Assembly (NCBI GenBank): GCA_016719225.1
Contig: JADKAN010000002.1
Location: 558,001 to 622,000, forward strand
Source: Flavobacteriales bacterium
GTDB taxonomy: Bacteria > Bacteroidota > Bacteroidia > Flavobacteriales_F > PHOS-HE28
Reading direction: 5' to 3'
DNA: 64,000 nt
A program made the position numbers and the translations under genes. Positions 36,050-45,487 of this stretch are shown piece by piece. Numbering within the stretch: the stretch's first letter is position 1; each line of letters starts with the position of its first letter. The notes under the pieces were generated by a model. The model made no database searches. It worked only from the letters and a program-made list of their open reading frames with translations, and had not been told where the DNA came from.

Positions 36050-37843
36050 TCACAATGTCGGCGAGTCATCCCCCAGCATCGCCTTGCGCACGATCTTGAT
36101 CGGCGCGAAGCCCTGCTTCATGAAGTTGTCGTGGAAGGTCATCAGGTCGAAGTCCTTTCCCTGCTTGGCCTCCATGTCCTTCCGCAACTTCAAGATCTCC
36201 AACTTACCCAGTGTGTAGTAGAGGTAGGTGGGGTCCGAGGTGGCACGCTTGGTCTCTACTTCGCCCACGGCGCGGCTCTGGTAACCTTCATCCACGAAGT
36301 ATTGGATCGCTTGGTCCATCGTCATTTCGCCGGTGTGGAGCTTGATGCCCACCACGAAGCGGGCATTGCGCAGCAGGGCGTCCTGAAGTTGGCCGAGGCG
36401 CAATTCCAGTTGCTGGCGCTCGTCGTTCGGGTACATGGCGGTGGCGAGTCCTTCGTCCAACATCATCTGCTCGCAGTAGTGCGCCCAGCCCTCGGCGTTG
36501 GTGTTGCAGCCCAGGATCTTGCGCACACGGTCATCCAACTTGTGCATCCACAGGAACTGCACGTAGTGGCCGGGGTAGGCTTCGTGCACGGCCACGCTGC
36601 TGATCACGGCGTAGCTGAATTGGGCCATGAACTCGGCGGTGTGCTTCGGCGTCCAGTCCTTCTCCGGCAGCGTCACGTTGAAGTAGGCCTCGGTAGCGTT
36701 CTGCTCATACGGGCCGGGGGTGTCCATGGAAGCGAAGGTGATGGCGCGCATGAAAGGCGGCGTCTCCTCCAGGATCGGCCGGACATCGGACGGCAACGTG
36801 ATGATCTTCTTGTCCTTGATGAAACTGATGAGGTGGTCGAAGGTGGCGCGGAAAGCGGGTAGGAGGCTGTCCGGCTTGGGGCCGTCCGTGGCGAGTTCGG
36901 CAAGGACCTCCCGCGGCGTCTTTTTCGGGTCCAGCTGCTTGGCCACCTCGGCGAACTGTTGCTGGTTATGGTGCATGTTGGCGGTGTCCAGTGCGATCAA
37001 CTGGTCCAGCGGAGTGGTCACCATCTCGTCGTACTCCAACTTCTTGCGGTAGGTGTCCGCACCGATCATGAAATCACCATTGCCTTTCGGCAGCACGTCC
37101 TTCTTCAGCCAGGCCATGTAATCCTGCAAGGCGGCGATCACGCTGTCGTTGCTCGCGGTGAACTCTTTCCTGAGGGCATCATCCGTGACGGTGGTGAACG
37201 CCTTCGGTACATCGTTCTTGAAGAACTCCACCAACCCCGGCAGTTGGTCCAAGGCGATCTGCGTAAAGATCTTCGGCGGATCCTGGAGGTTGTCTTTGGC
37301 ATGGCCCAAGAAGGCGGGCATGGCGCGTTCCCGGGCAATGAGGTCCTTCAAGCGCGCTTCCGGCGCAGCGAACTTGCGCTCCATCAACGTGAACGCGCTG
37401 GTGGTGATGCCGCTGGAATAGAAGTCCGGGTTCTTCTCCCACGGCCGGATGCTCTGCAACGTGAGCAGGGTGGTGCGGATGTTGTTCAACACCAGCATGC
37501 GGTCTCCTTGCACCTGTTCGCTCAGCGCTGAGGAGTCCACGGCGGCCACTTTCTTTTCCCACTCTTTCAGTGCCTTCACGTTGGCATCGATGCCGGCTTT
37601 CGAAAAGTCCTCCAGCTTGCTGTCGTAGGTGTGGATCCCGTTGTAGGTAGCGATAGTTGGGTTGGTGGGAAAGTAGTAGGTGTCGAAGTATCCGTCCGCC
37701 AAGCGCATGAAGGCGGCATCGCTACTGTCGGTGCGGTGCTGGGCGGTTTCCGGTGGATGCACGGTGGCCGTGTTATCGTTGCTGCTGCAGCCGAAACAAA
37801 GCGCGAAAGGAAGGGCAAGAGGGAGAAGCTGGTGGTTCTTCAT
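36050..37843 (-). CDS. DUF885 family lipoprotein, putative peptidase
   Basis: A 597-residue protein. The ATG at 37843 starts a lipoprotein signal (QLLPLALPFALCFGCSSND), so it is tethered to the envelope. The rest matches DUF885: an N-terminal helical part (LADGYFDTYYFPTNPTIATY), a middle with ERAMPAFLGHAKDNLQDPP, and the conserved metal-site-like motif VAVHEAYPGHYVQFLW, followed by NAEGWAHYCEQMMLDEGL. The HExxxGH pattern resembles a gluzincin-type site and several relatives are annotated as carboxypeptidases or dipeptidases; activity here is inferred. The C-terminus (GKDFDLMTFHDNFMKQGFAP) is typical. Confidence 0.85.
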   Translation of the reverse strand: MKNHQLLPLALPFALCFGCSSNDNTATVHPPETAQHRTDSSDAAFMRLADGYFDTYYFPTNPTIATYNGIHTYDSKLEDFSKAGIDANVKALKEWEKKVAAVDSSALSEQVQGDRMLVLNNIRTTLLTLQSIRPWEKNPDFYSSGITTSAFTLMERKFAAPEARLKDLIARERAMPAFLGHAKDNLQDPPKIFTQIALDQLPGLVEFFKNDVPKAFTTVTDDALRKEFTASNDSVIAALQDYMAWLKKDVLPKGNGDFMIGADTYRKKLEYDEMVTTPLDQLIALDTANMHHNQQQFAEVAKQLDPKKTPREVLAELATDGPKPDSLLPAFRATFDHLISFIKDKKIITLPSDVRPILEETPPFMRAITFASMDTPGPYEQNATEAYFNVTLPEKDWTPKHTAEFMAQFSYAVISSVAVHEAYPGHYVQFLWMHKLDDRVRKILGCNTNAEGWAHYCEQMMLDEGLATAMYPNDERQQLELRLGQLQDALLRNARFVVGIKLHTGEMTMDQAIQYFVDEGYQSRAVGEVETKRATSDPTYLYYTLGKLEILKLRKDMEAKQGKDFDLMTFHDNFMKQGFAPIKIVRKAMLGDDSPTL

Positions 37844-38009
37844 GGTGAGTGAAAGGTAGGTGGGGGACCGAGCGATGAGTGTCAATTGCAGGTCGATGCT
37901 TGCAAGCCTGTTCAGGAAATGCCGCGGACCTTGTCGGCGCAAGTTGCGAAGCGCGATGGATCTCCACGCCCGTGGAAATACGGGTTCCGCCAAAAGACGG
38001 CAGGGCTTC

Positions 38010-40088
38010 TCACCGCTCCTGGACCACGGCGTGGGACGGCGAGCGTGTTTCCACGAAGTACATCTCCATTTCTCCTTTACCCTTTGCCTGCACCTTGCCG
38101 CGCGCCGTGAAGATCAACCCCGGTTCATCCTTCACCAGTGCATACGTGCTTTCGCTGATGTTCACCCGGCCCACGGCACCACTGCTCTCCATGCGGCTGG
38201 CGGTGTTCACCGCATCGCCCCAGATGTCGTACTGGAACTTCTTCACCCCAACGATGCCCGCCACCACCGGACCCGTGTGGATGCCCACGCGCATCTCGAA
38301 GGCGGGTATGCCCAACGCATCGTGCTCGCGTTTCCGCGCGGCCATGAATGCTTGCATTTCCAACGCAGCATGCACTACGCCGTTCGGGCTGGAAGTGTGC
38401 GGGTCGGGCAGGCCGCCCACGCACATGTAGGCATCGCCGATGGTCTTGATCTTCTCAACCCCATGCCGGGTGATGATGGCATCGAAGGCCTCGAAACAGG
38501 TGTTCAGCTCGTTCAGCAGCACTTCCGCGCCCATTTGCGCGGCCATGCCGGTAAAGCCCATGAAGTCAGTGAACAGCACGGAGGCTTGGTCGAAGTGGCG
38601 TGCCTTGGCGGCGCCGGTGGCCTTCAGTTCCTCGGCCACCTCCGCTGGCAGGATGTTGAGGAGCAGCTCATCGGAGCGTTCTTTTTCCACCGTGAGTTCA
38701 GCGGTGCGCTGCTTCACTTCCAGGTCCAGGTCGTCGCGCTGGCGGGCCACCAATTTGTTGTGGTGCGCCGAGCGGATGGCCAAGTAGATCGCTACGGAAA
38801 GGGGAACGGCCGCGTGCGAACAGTAATCGCCCACCACGCTGAGGAAGCTGGTGAACGTACCCTCGAAATTCTCGATCCCTGCCAACATGTTGAGCAGATA
38901 GGCGAACAGGCTGGAGGCCAACGCACCCGCACCGATCCAGCGCGCATAGCCCTTGGTGCGTATGAGCTTGAAGCCGAGCCGGATCACCTCAATGACGAAC
39001 CAGCCCATCGCAGTGGCCAGTAACAGGGCCAAAAAGATCACGACACCGATCAGCACGGGGTCCGGGTCGTGCAGTTCGAAGCGCATACCATAGGAGTTGG
39101 AGCCACCGCTGATCTTGGCAATGAGAATGCCGATGGCGAATGCGATGCACGATACCGAGGCGGAGATGACCGCGATACGGTACCATTTCCACCGCTTCGC
39201 GCTGATCTGACCATGCAACGTGCCCAGGGTTAGCACCAGCAGGAAGAGCGGCCATGGAGCAATGGCGAATTGGACCGCACCAAGGATGTTCGACACCATT
39301 GGGGTCGATCCACCCATGCCGACGTTGCTGCCGAGATCGCAGTACGTGTCCAGCGCGGAGAAGAAAGACAGGCCGGCCAAATAGAGCCAATGCTTTTCGC
39401 GGCGTTCGAAGGACCAGATCACCAAGGCAAGGATCAGGATCACGAGGTTGATGCCGATGAAGACGCCGTACTGCGCCATGCTGCGCTGGTTAGCATAGGC
39501 CATATCGCCGGCGTGGAGCGTGGTCTTCCTCGCGAAGACCCGGGCGCTTTTGGCATCGGAAGGGTCCAGCCGGATGGCGATACATTCCGTCCTGCCATCG
39601 CAACGGAAGGAGAAGGGCACGAGGATCGGGACAACGGCGCCGCCCTTCAACGGGGCATCGATCCCTCCGGGTGTGGTGCTGAACAAAGCGTCACCGTTCA
39701 GGAAGACCTGCGCGCCTATTTCGTTCCCAAGGCCCAGGATCACTTTTTTGCCACGCAGCGTGCTGTCCGGTAACAGCCGGAAGCGCAGCCAATGCACACC
39801 ATCAGGGGCGGCGATCGTATCCAGCTCTTCACTGAGCTTCTGCCAAGTGGAGTCAACGAAGTCCCGCGATGCATATGCCGGGTCGTCGCCGGAATGAAAC
39901 CGTGCTTTCGACTGCTGCACCAACTCCGCCCCGGGCATGGTGCCCATTCCGGGTACCGAAGTGGCGCTGTTCTCCAGGTCCCACGAGCTCAACTTCGGAC
40001 CGGGCTTGATGCCGATGTCGGTTTGTGCATGGAGCCACCCCGACGCCAGAACGGCGAGCACATAAGAAAGGAACCGGACGCGCCGCAT
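38010..40088 (-). CDS. membrane-bound adenylate cyclase with 7TM sensor region
   Basis: A 692-residue protein. It has a signal peptide (VRFLSYVLAVLASGWLHAQ), then an extracytoplasmic domain of about 190 residues with a jelly-roll look (VHWLRFRLLPDSTLRGKKVI), about seven membrane helices (residues 200-430) like 7TMR-DISM receptors, a coiled-coil (VARQRDDLDLEVKQRTAELT), and a class III cyclase domain. The cyclase has metal Asp in VLFTDFMGFTGM, EKIKTIGDAYMCVGG with the Lys, and FQYDIWGDAVNTASRMES with the Asp typical of adenine specificity. It probably makes cAMP in response to an external ligand. The start at 40088 gives the signal peptide. It is divergent from the second DUF2911 gene. Confidence 0.88.
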   Translation of the reverse strand: MRRVRFLSYVLAVLASGWLHAQTDIGIKPGPKLSSWDLENSATSVPGMGTMPGAELVQQSKARFHSGDDPAYASRDFVDSTWQKLSEELDTIAAPDGVHWLRFRLLPDSTLRGKKVILGLGNEIGAQVFLNGDALFSTTPGGIDAPLKGGAVVPILVPFSFRCDGRTECIAIRLDPSDAKSARVFARKTTLHAGDMAYANQRSMAQYGVFIGINLVILILALVIWSFERREKHWLYLAGLSFFSALDTYCDLGSNVGMGGSTPMVSNILGAVQFAIAPWPLFLLVLTLGTLHGQISAKRWKWYRIAVISASVSCIAFAIGILIAKISGGSNSYGMRFELHDPDPVLIGVVIFLALLLATAMGWFVIEVIRLGFKLIRTKGYARWIGAGALASSLFAYLLNMLAGIENFEGTFTSFLSVVGDYCSHAAVPLSVAIYLAIRSAHHNKLVARQRDDLDLEVKQRTAELTVEKERSDELLLNILPAEVAEELKATGAAKARHFDQASVLFTDFMGFTGMAAQMGAEVLLNELNTCFEAFDAIITRHGVEKIKTIGDAYMCVGGLPDPHTSSPNGVVHAALEMQAFMAARKREHDALGIPAFEMRVGIHTGPVVAGIVGVKKFQYDIWGDAVNTASRMESSGAVGRVNISESTYALVKDEPGLIFTARGKVQAKGKGEMEMYFVETRSPSHAVVQER

Positions 40089-40177
40089 GGTGGAAAAGTA
40101 GCACAGTTGCAGGGAACGCTTTTCGATCTTCCAACTTATGGCCCGTAGCCCTAAATTGGCACCGAACCCCACCGCCC

Positions 40178-40720
40178 ATGAAATTCCTGAAATGGTCCCT
40201 TATCATCATCGGCTCCTTGCTCATCCTGGCCTTCGCCACCTTCGAGCTGATGAAGTACCAGACCAAGCAGGCCAGCCCGGAAGCCGAAGTGGCCTACACC
40301 AACGGTGGCCTGAAGATCGACATTGATTACAGCCGCCCGCACAAGAAGGGACGCACCATTTTCGGGGGTCTGGTCCCGTTCGACACCACGTGGCGCACCG
40401 GGGCGAATGAGCCCACCACCTTTCTCACGGACAAGGACCTGATGATCGCCGGCAAGACGCTACCGGCCGGCAAGTACACGCTGTGGGTAGTGCCGCACCG
40501 GGAGAATTGGGATGTGATCTTCAATACCAAAATGTACGGCTGGGGGATCAACATGCAGGGCAAGGCGAGCCGCGACACGGATGCGGACGCGATGATCACC
40601 ACTGTGCCTGTGCAAATGCTACCGGAAGAACTGGAACAGTTCACCATCAGCTTGGAAGATCCCCTGCCGACCTTGGTGCTGGCTTGGGACCGGACGAAAG
40701 TGGAAGTGCCTTTGCGCTGA
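40178..40720 (+). CDS. DUF2911 family membrane-anchored protein
   Basis: A 180-residue paralogue of the protein at 35342. Instead of a cleavable signal it has an N-terminal anchor (LKWSLIIIGSLLILAFATFE) with no obvious cleavage site. The DUF2911 domain matches closely: IDIDYSRPHKKGRTIFGGLV, FDTTWRTGANEPTTFLTDKD, LPAGKYTLWVVPHRENWDVI. Sharing of whole phrases with the first copy implies duplication inside this lineage. It is read away from the adenylate cyclase and towards catalase. Confidence 0.88.
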   Translation: MKFLKWSLIIIGSLLILAFATFELMKYQTKQASPEAEVAYTNGGLKIDIDYSRPHKKGRTIFGGLVPFDTTWRTGANEPTTFLTDKDLMIAGKTLPAGKYTLWVVPHRENWDVIFNTKMYGWGINMQGKASRDTDADAMITTVPVQMLPEELEQFTISLEDPLPTLVLAWDRTKVEVPLR

Positions 40721-40792
40721 TCCAAACGTTGACTAGCTGGCGAACAAAAAAGCGCGGGCCGCGGTCATGGAGAAGACCAGCACTCATCCTCC

Positions 40793-40825
40793 GGCCGGTC
40801 AAGGAACTATGCTCCTTGACCGGCC
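40793..40825. terminator. perfect hairpin between convergent genes
   Basis: Arms GGCCGGTCAAGGA and TCCTTGACCGGCC, 13 bases each, with a 7-base loop, placed between the 3' ends of the DUF2911 gene and catalase. There is no adjacent T-run on either strand, but position and strength suit a two-way terminator. Confidence 0.75.
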
Positions 40826-40837
40826 AGTAGAATAAGT

Positions 40838-42949
40838 TCAACCCTTTTTTCCGGTAACGGGATCCTTCTCGCGCGCCCAGTGCCGGTGTGCGGCAATGGC
40901 TTGGATGAAGTCCTTCACCAACACTTTGTCAGTGGAGCCGATCAGCACACCCGGAGCTTTCAGCGCATCCGGCATGCCCCACACCTTGAACAACGCATCG
41001 GCACCCCCGATCAAGGCGATGGCCTTGCAATGGCGGAAGGCATCACGTACGAAATCCTGTGCGTCGGGTAGGTCTTCCCACGGTTGGCTGCCCACTACCG
41101 CAATGGCATCGAACACCACGGAGGGCGTGGTCATCAAGGTGTGGTCCGCGTCCGGATGCATCACCGGGGCGATCACCTTCACCATGGCACCTTCGCGTTG
41201 AAGCGCTGCCTTCAGCGTCTTTGCTTGTGGAGCGCCGTCCGCATCCGCCAGGATCGCCACGCGGCGGGTGTGGATGTTGTCCTTGATGGTGTCTGCCATG
41301 CTCAATGCCTTGGAGCGTTTCACCAGCGGTTCCGCATCATACGGTTGCACGTCTTCCGGTGGCGTGTCCGCAGGTATGCTGTGATTCAACGGCAGCTTTA
41401 CCTCCGGCACCGGGATGCCGAACGCTTCGGCCACGGAGTGGGCGAGGTCGCCGTCCACATAAGCCAACATGCCGATCATGCGCTCGCGCACGGAAGCCGT
41501 GTCCACCTTGGCCAGCTCGAAACGCAAGGCATTGATCAAGTGGTTCCGCTCCGGCTTGCTCTGGCTGTTGTAGAACAGCTTTGCTTGGCTGAAGTGGTCC
41601 ATGAACTTTTCGCTCTTTGCGCGGATCTTCATATCCTCCATCGGTTCCGGGAAGGAGGTGAAGCCACCACTGGCCATCGAAGCTTGATACGGGCAGCCAC
41701 CACCCAGCGTGTTGGGCTCGTAGTTGATATGCCGCTTATCGATGGTATGCCGCATGTGGCCATCGCGCTGGTTGTTGTGCACGGGTGCCAACGGCCGGTT
41801 GATCGGAAGCTCGTTGAAGTTGGGACCGCCCAAACGCGTGAGCTGCGTATCGATGTAGGAGAACAAACGGCCCTGCAATAAGGGATCGTTGCTCAGGTCG
41901 ATGCCGGGCACTAGATGTCCCGGGTGAAAGGCCACCTGTTCCGTCTCGGCGAAGAAGTTGACCGGGTTGCGGTTCAGCGTCATCTTACCAACGCGCTGCA
42001 CGGGGACCAGCTCTTCCGGTATCAACTTGGTGGGGTCCAGCAGATCGAAAGGGAACTTATGTTCGTCCTTGGCGGAAACGATCTGCACGCCCAGTTCCCA
42101 TTCGGGGAAGTCGCCGTTCTCAATGGCTTCCCAAAGATCGCGGCGGTGGAAGTCGGGGTCCTTCCCGCTGATCTTGGTAGCCTCGTCCCATGCGACGGAA
42201 TGCACGCCGAGCAGCGGCTTCCAATGGAACTTCACGAAGCAACTTTCGCCTTCTTCGTTGATGAAGCGGAAGGTGTGCACGCCGAAGCCCTCCATCATGC
42301 GCAAGCTGCGTGGGATGGCTCGGTCGCTCATCAGCCACATGATGGTGTGCATGCTCTCTGGCATCAGGGAGATGAAGTCCCAGAAGGTCTCGTGCGCGCT
42401 GGCCGCCTGCGGCATTTCATTGTGCGCTTCAGGTTTCACGCTGTGCACGAGGTCCGGGAACTTGATGGCATCCTGGATGAAGAATACCGGCATGTTGTTG
42501 CCCACGAGATCATAGATCCCTTCTTCCGTGTAGAATTTCACGGCGAAGCCACGCACGTCGCGCGGCAGATCGGTGCTGCCACGGAAACCAGCCACGGTAC
42601 TGAACCGCACGAACACCGGTGTGCGGCGTGCAGGCTCGTTCAAGAAGCCGGCCTTGGTCCACTTCGCCAGCGGCTCGTACACTTGGAAATAACCGTGTGC
42701 GCCCGATCCCCTAGCGTGAACAACACGTTCAGGGATGCGCTCATGATCGAAGTGCGTGATCTTATCGCGAAGGATATGGTCCTCCAACAAACTCGGACCG
42801 CGCACACCGGCCTTCAGGCTGTTCTGGTTGTCGTCGATGGGAAGTCCTTGTGCGGTGGTGAGCTGTTGCTCCATTCCGTCGCTGGTGTCCCGTTGAAGGT
42901 CCTCCGCTTTAGCGGTGGGGGCGGCTTTGGTGATCTTGCGTTTGGCCAT
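40838..42949 (-). CDS. katE: large-subunit (clade 2) catalase
   Basis: A 703-residue haem enzyme that breaks hydrogen peroxide into water and oxygen. It is of the long HPII type. The active-site His is in RVVHARGSGAHGYFQVY, the distal Asn in LVGNNMPVFFIQDAIKFPD, and the proximal haem-ligand Tyr in GRLFSYIDTQLTRLGG. The extra C-terminal flavodoxin-like domain of about 150 residues (RRVAILADADGAPQAKTLKA, VFDAIAVVGS) is present. It opens a run of minus-strand genes of stress type (YtxH, DUF2383), suggesting a general-stress island. Start at 42949 agrees with the Lys-rich N-terminus of the family. Confidence 0.95.
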   Translation of the reverse strand: MAKRKITKAAPTAKAEDLQRDTSDGMEQQLTTAQGLPIDDNQNSLKAGVRGPSLLEDHILRDKITHFDHERIPERVVHARGSGAHGYFQVYEPLAKWTKAGFLNEPARRTPVFVRFSTVAGFRGSTDLPRDVRGFAVKFYTEEGIYDLVGNNMPVFFIQDAIKFPDLVHSVKPEAHNEMPQAASAHETFWDFISLMPESMHTIMWLMSDRAIPRSLRMMEGFGVHTFRFINEEGESCFVKFHWKPLLGVHSVAWDEATKISGKDPDFHRRDLWEAIENGDFPEWELGVQIVSAKDEHKFPFDLLDPTKLIPEELVPVQRVGKMTLNRNPVNFFAETEQVAFHPGHLVPGIDLSNDPLLQGRLFSYIDTQLTRLGGPNFNELPINRPLAPVHNNQRDGHMRHTIDKRHINYEPNTLGGGCPYQASMASGGFTSFPEPMEDMKIRAKSEKFMDHFSQAKLFYNSQSKPERNHLINALRFELAKVDTASVRERMIGMLAYVDGDLAHSVAEAFGIPVPEVKLPLNHSIPADTPPEDVQPYDAEPLVKRSKALSMADTIKDNIHTRRVAILADADGAPQAKTLKAALQREGAMVKVIAPVMHPDADHTLMTTPSVVFDAIAVVGSQPWEDLPDAQDFVRDAFRHCKAIALIGGADALFKVWGMPDALKAPGVLIGSTDKVLVKDFIQAIAAHRHWAREKDPVTGKKG

Positions 42950-43125
42950 GTGTATACTGGTTTGTCTTTATACTCAACACCGCTGGGGCACGATGGTTTG
43001 CCAGTGGGGTAAATGAAGTCCCTGACCGCATACCAGCGGACAGGGACTCTTCAATTATGCGGTGAACAGGATCGCCTATGGCTGAGCATACAGCGCACAT
43101 CCCGGAGAGCTTAGCCCTATGTAGC

Positions 43126-43419
43126 TCAGACTTTTTCCGTGGCGGCCTTAGCGTGGTCGTAAGTATCCTTGGCCTTATCCATGGTGTGCTGCACCGTTCT
43201 GCTTGCCTTGTTGGTGGCATCGCTCGCTACCATGCCCGCCTCATCCAACATGTCCTTGCCTTGTTGTACCAGGTCCATGAGTTGATCGCGGACGCCTTCA
43301 CCCTTCTTCATCAGTTTCTTCCGCGTCTTCTCCCCGGAATCAGGCGCGAGTAGAACACCGGCGAGTGCACCAATGGCTACACCGGCAACAAGGGCAAAGA
43401 ATGAATTCTGCTTGGACAT
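43126..43419 (-). CDS. YtxH domain-containing protein
   Basis: A 97-residue protein with the YtxH pattern: a short N-terminus, a glycine-rich membrane helix (FFALVAGVAIGALAGVLLAP), then DSGEKTRKKLMKKGEGVRDQ and a long amphipathic helix with repeated DxAxxKA phrases. YtxH proteins are linked to general stress responses in Firmicutes and are widespread in Bacteroidota; biochemical role unknown. It lies about 180 bases from catalase on the same strand, with an 8-base inverted repeat (AGTCCCTG/CAGGGACT near 43020-43050) between. Confidence 0.85.
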   Translation of the reverse strand: MSKQNSFFALVAGVAIGALAGVLLAPDSGEKTRKKLMKKGEGVRDQLMDLVQQGKDMLDEAGMVASDATNKASRTVQHTMDKAKDTYDHAKAATEKV

Positions 43420-43627
43420 CGTGTTTCGTTTTAGGTTTCGCTCCCACTATGGCAGATAGCGTACCAGAAGTACACTTTCGTTTTTTCCACGTGTTCACGG
43501 CCTTATCCTCTTCAGAACAACAGCATGTGGCGAACGATCTGTGGAAATGATGCCCGATTGTCCATGAAGAAATTCCACGCTCTCAAAGCGGGACCGATAA
43601 TTCATCGTTGTGGATCCGACAACCACC

Positions 43628-43726
43628 TTAGCGCATCACGAAGACGATCCACCCGATCAGGACGATAAAAAGGAAGATCGCTATGAGGCGGTAGCCCCAA
43701 GGCATAGGGGGTGGTTTGCGGGTCAT
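43628..43726 (-). CDS. 32-residue single-helix membrane peptide
   Basis: A short open frame from ATG at 43726 to TAA at 43628. It encodes a polar start (MTRKPPPMPWGYR) followed by one strongly hydrophobic helix (LIAIFLFIVLIGWIVFVMR). The Pro-rich N-terminus, an Arg before the helix and a single Arg after it look like a genuine one-pass membrane peptide. An internal ATG at 43705 would give 25 residues. Its place among stress-type genes suggests a small stress or membrane-associated protein. It is too short for similarity to decide. Confidence 0.5.
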   Translation of the reverse strand: MTRKPPPMPWGYRLIAIFLFIVLIGWIVFVMR

Positions 43727-43859
43727 TGACTTTGGTTGATGTTGATGTTCAGTGCTATCGGGTTTTCACGTCAGGACCACATCAGTTGGCACGGTCACTC
43801 CGAGATATTCTCGGCGCGGCCCGCGCTTCTTCACCTGATCTGTTGTTGATCATGACACA

Positions 43860-44066
43860 TCACGGTCTACCATGGATCATGGGGTATTTGGCCGTGTCCC
43901 TGCGGTCCAGGGTATCAGCTATATCCAGTTCCCTATTGTTGTCCGTTGAAGAAGGCACCACTACATCATTTGGTTCTTTAGGCGTGCCCTTCCCCTCTAC
44001 ACGGCAAGCGGAAAGAAGGCTTACGGCAATGGCAGAAAGGAAGATCACGGATCGGAATGGTTTCAT
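43860..44066 (-). CDS. small predicted lipoprotein
   Basis: A 68-residue product with a lipoprotein signal: KPFRSVIFLSAIAVSLLSAC, lipobox LSAC, followed by a hydrophilic, Asp-rich and disordered tail (NDVVVPSSTDNNRELDIADT). No domain is recognisable. Signal quality makes it credible; such short lipoproteins are common in Bacteroidota stress clusters. Neighbours on the same strand are the 125-residue hypothetical upstream and the membrane peptide downstream. Confidence 0.55.
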   Translation of the reverse strand: MKPFRSVIFLSAIAVSLLSACRVEGKGTPKEPNDVVVPSSTDNNRELDIADTLDRRDTAKYPMIHGRP

Positions 44067-44220
44067 CTCTGGTTGTTGTACTAATTCATCGTCCGTAGAA
44101 TGCCCGCATTACCATGCCAGCATCGGAACAAAGCCAAGTGCACCTTGATCCAACGGGATCCAGGAACGAAAGCCACGAAGTTGTGGACTTCTTCCACCGG
44201 CCACTCCAGCGGCTGCGCGA

Positions 44221-44598
44221 TCAACCGAAGTGCTTGCCCACGAAAGTGAGCAGCTGCTCGTCACCCATCTTGTTGGAAGTGCTCTCGCTGGTCTTGGTGT
44301 TCTTGTATTGTGGTGTTTCCGCGAGATAGTGGATGAACTGCTCTTGCACCTGGCCAGTGCCGGTAACATGCAACTCGTCCACATTCTGCATGTGCGCGGC
44401 GATCTGCTTGAAGAATTTCTGCGTAAGCGCGATCTCTTGATTGTTCGCGGCATTCTCGCTGCTGTTGTTGGCAGCACCTTCATTCTTCACATGTCCAAGG
44501 ATCACGAAGCCATCACCTTCGGTGGCTGCCCGTCCAGCGATCGTGGCGTGTTGACCATCCATCCATACACCGAATTGTTTCTTGATCTGCGTGCTCAT
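44221..44598 (-). CDS. hypothetical cytoplasmic protein, possibly eRF1-like
   Basis: A 125-residue soluble protein. It starts KKQFGVWMDGQHATIAGRAA, a beta strand pattern, and later has QKFFKQIAAHMQNVDELHVT, GTGQVQEQFIHYLAETPQYK and a last MGDEQLLTFVGKHFG. The arrangement recalls bacterial eRF1-like or translational-machinery-associated domains, but the match is from memory and weak. The gene is intact and lies in the stress-type group; I would not assign a function. Confidence 0.65.
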   Translation of the reverse strand: MSTQIKKQFGVWMDGQHATIAGRAATEGDGFVILGHVKNEGAANNSSENAANNQEIALTQKFFKQIAAHMQNVDELHVTGTGQVQEQFIHYLAETPQYKNTKTSESTSNKMGDEQLLTFVGKHFG

Positions 44599-44739
44599 TG
44601 TTCTTGTTGTTTGGTAACGAGAAGGGAGCGCAAAATCGTACCGGAAGCCAATCGGTTGGTCCTGAACCCATCACCGGGTTGGGCGCCGGTTCCCATCGGC
44701 AGTCACGTACTCAAAGAGGGGAGCTAGCGCCCCGGAGGC

Positions 44740-45300
44740 TCATGAAGAAATGCGGTCCGTATCAGCTCCGGTCGCGGTAGGGTGCAGGCCCACTTTCATC
44801 AGCATATCCGTTTGCGCATCCGCACCAAGCATGAAGGTGTGCTTCCCGAATGCAACGAAGCCGTTCTTCGTATAAAAGCGGATAGCTTGTGCATTGGCTT
44901 CCCACACGCCCAACCACACGTGGTCGGATCCTCTTTCGCGGGCGATGGCGAATGCCTTGTCCAAAAGCATCTGTCCGAGGCGCTTGCCGTGGTGCTCCTT
45001 CAACACATAGATGCGCTCCACCTCCAGCGTATGCTTTTCCTGGAGTTCGGTCTGTGCGGAACCCATGTTCACCTTTAAGTAGCCAACCACCTGCTGTTCG
45101 AGCAATGCGAAGTAGAACTCGGAATCCGGATCGGCCCACTCGCGCTCCAGCTTCTCGGTGGCGAATTCATTCGCCAAATACGCACGCATGTTAGCAGCCG
45201 TGTTCATGGAAGCGAAGGTTTCCGTGAAGGTCCTTTCGGAAAGCTCCTTCAACACGTCAAGGTCTTCCCCTGAGACCCTTAATATTTCGATATCCGGCAT
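44740..45300 (-). CDS. GNAT family N-acetyltransferase
   Basis: A 186-residue acetyltransferase expected to transfer the acetyl group of acetyl-CoA to an amine. The N-terminal LKELSERTFTETFASMN is typical of the spermidine/ribosomal-type GNAT subgroup. The acetyl-CoA binding motif A is visible as VERIYVLKEHHGKRLGQMLL (Q/RxxGxG/A-like), followed by VWLGVWEANAQAIRFYTKNG, the usual motif B. Substrate unknown. The ATG at 45300 was chosen because the frame upstream has no GNAT homology. Intact. Confidence 0.88.
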   Translation of the reverse strand: MPDIEILRVSGEDLDVLKELSERTFTETFASMNTAANMRAYLANEFATEKLEREWADPDSEFYFALLEQQVVGYLKVNMGSAQTELQEKHTLEVERIYVLKEHHGKRLGQMLLDKAFAIARERGSDHVWLGVWEANAQAIRFYTKNGFVAFGKHTFMLGADAQTDMLMKVGLHPTATGADTDRISS

Positions 45301-45366
45301 TTTGCTTCTGCCCAAAATTAGTCCGCGCTTCGGGCTTGCCAACGCACTTGCATGCTGCACCACAAC

Positions 45367-45410
45367 GGCAAAGGCTCTCTCCATACTGCGACGCAGAGAG
45401 CCTTATTGCC
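45367..45410 (-). terminator. hairpin downstream of the DUF2383 gene
   Basis: Arms GGCAAAGGCTCTCT and AGAGAGCCTTATTGCC (two-base bulge) around a 14-base loop, between the 3' end of the DUF2383 gene and the GNAT start on the minus strand. Confidence 0.65.
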
Positions 45411-45487
45411 ATCCGCCGGGACGGAAGTTCCGGGCAGGATATTGGGCGGCTGGTTTTTATTCTATCGCCAACACCAAGCCAGCCCTT

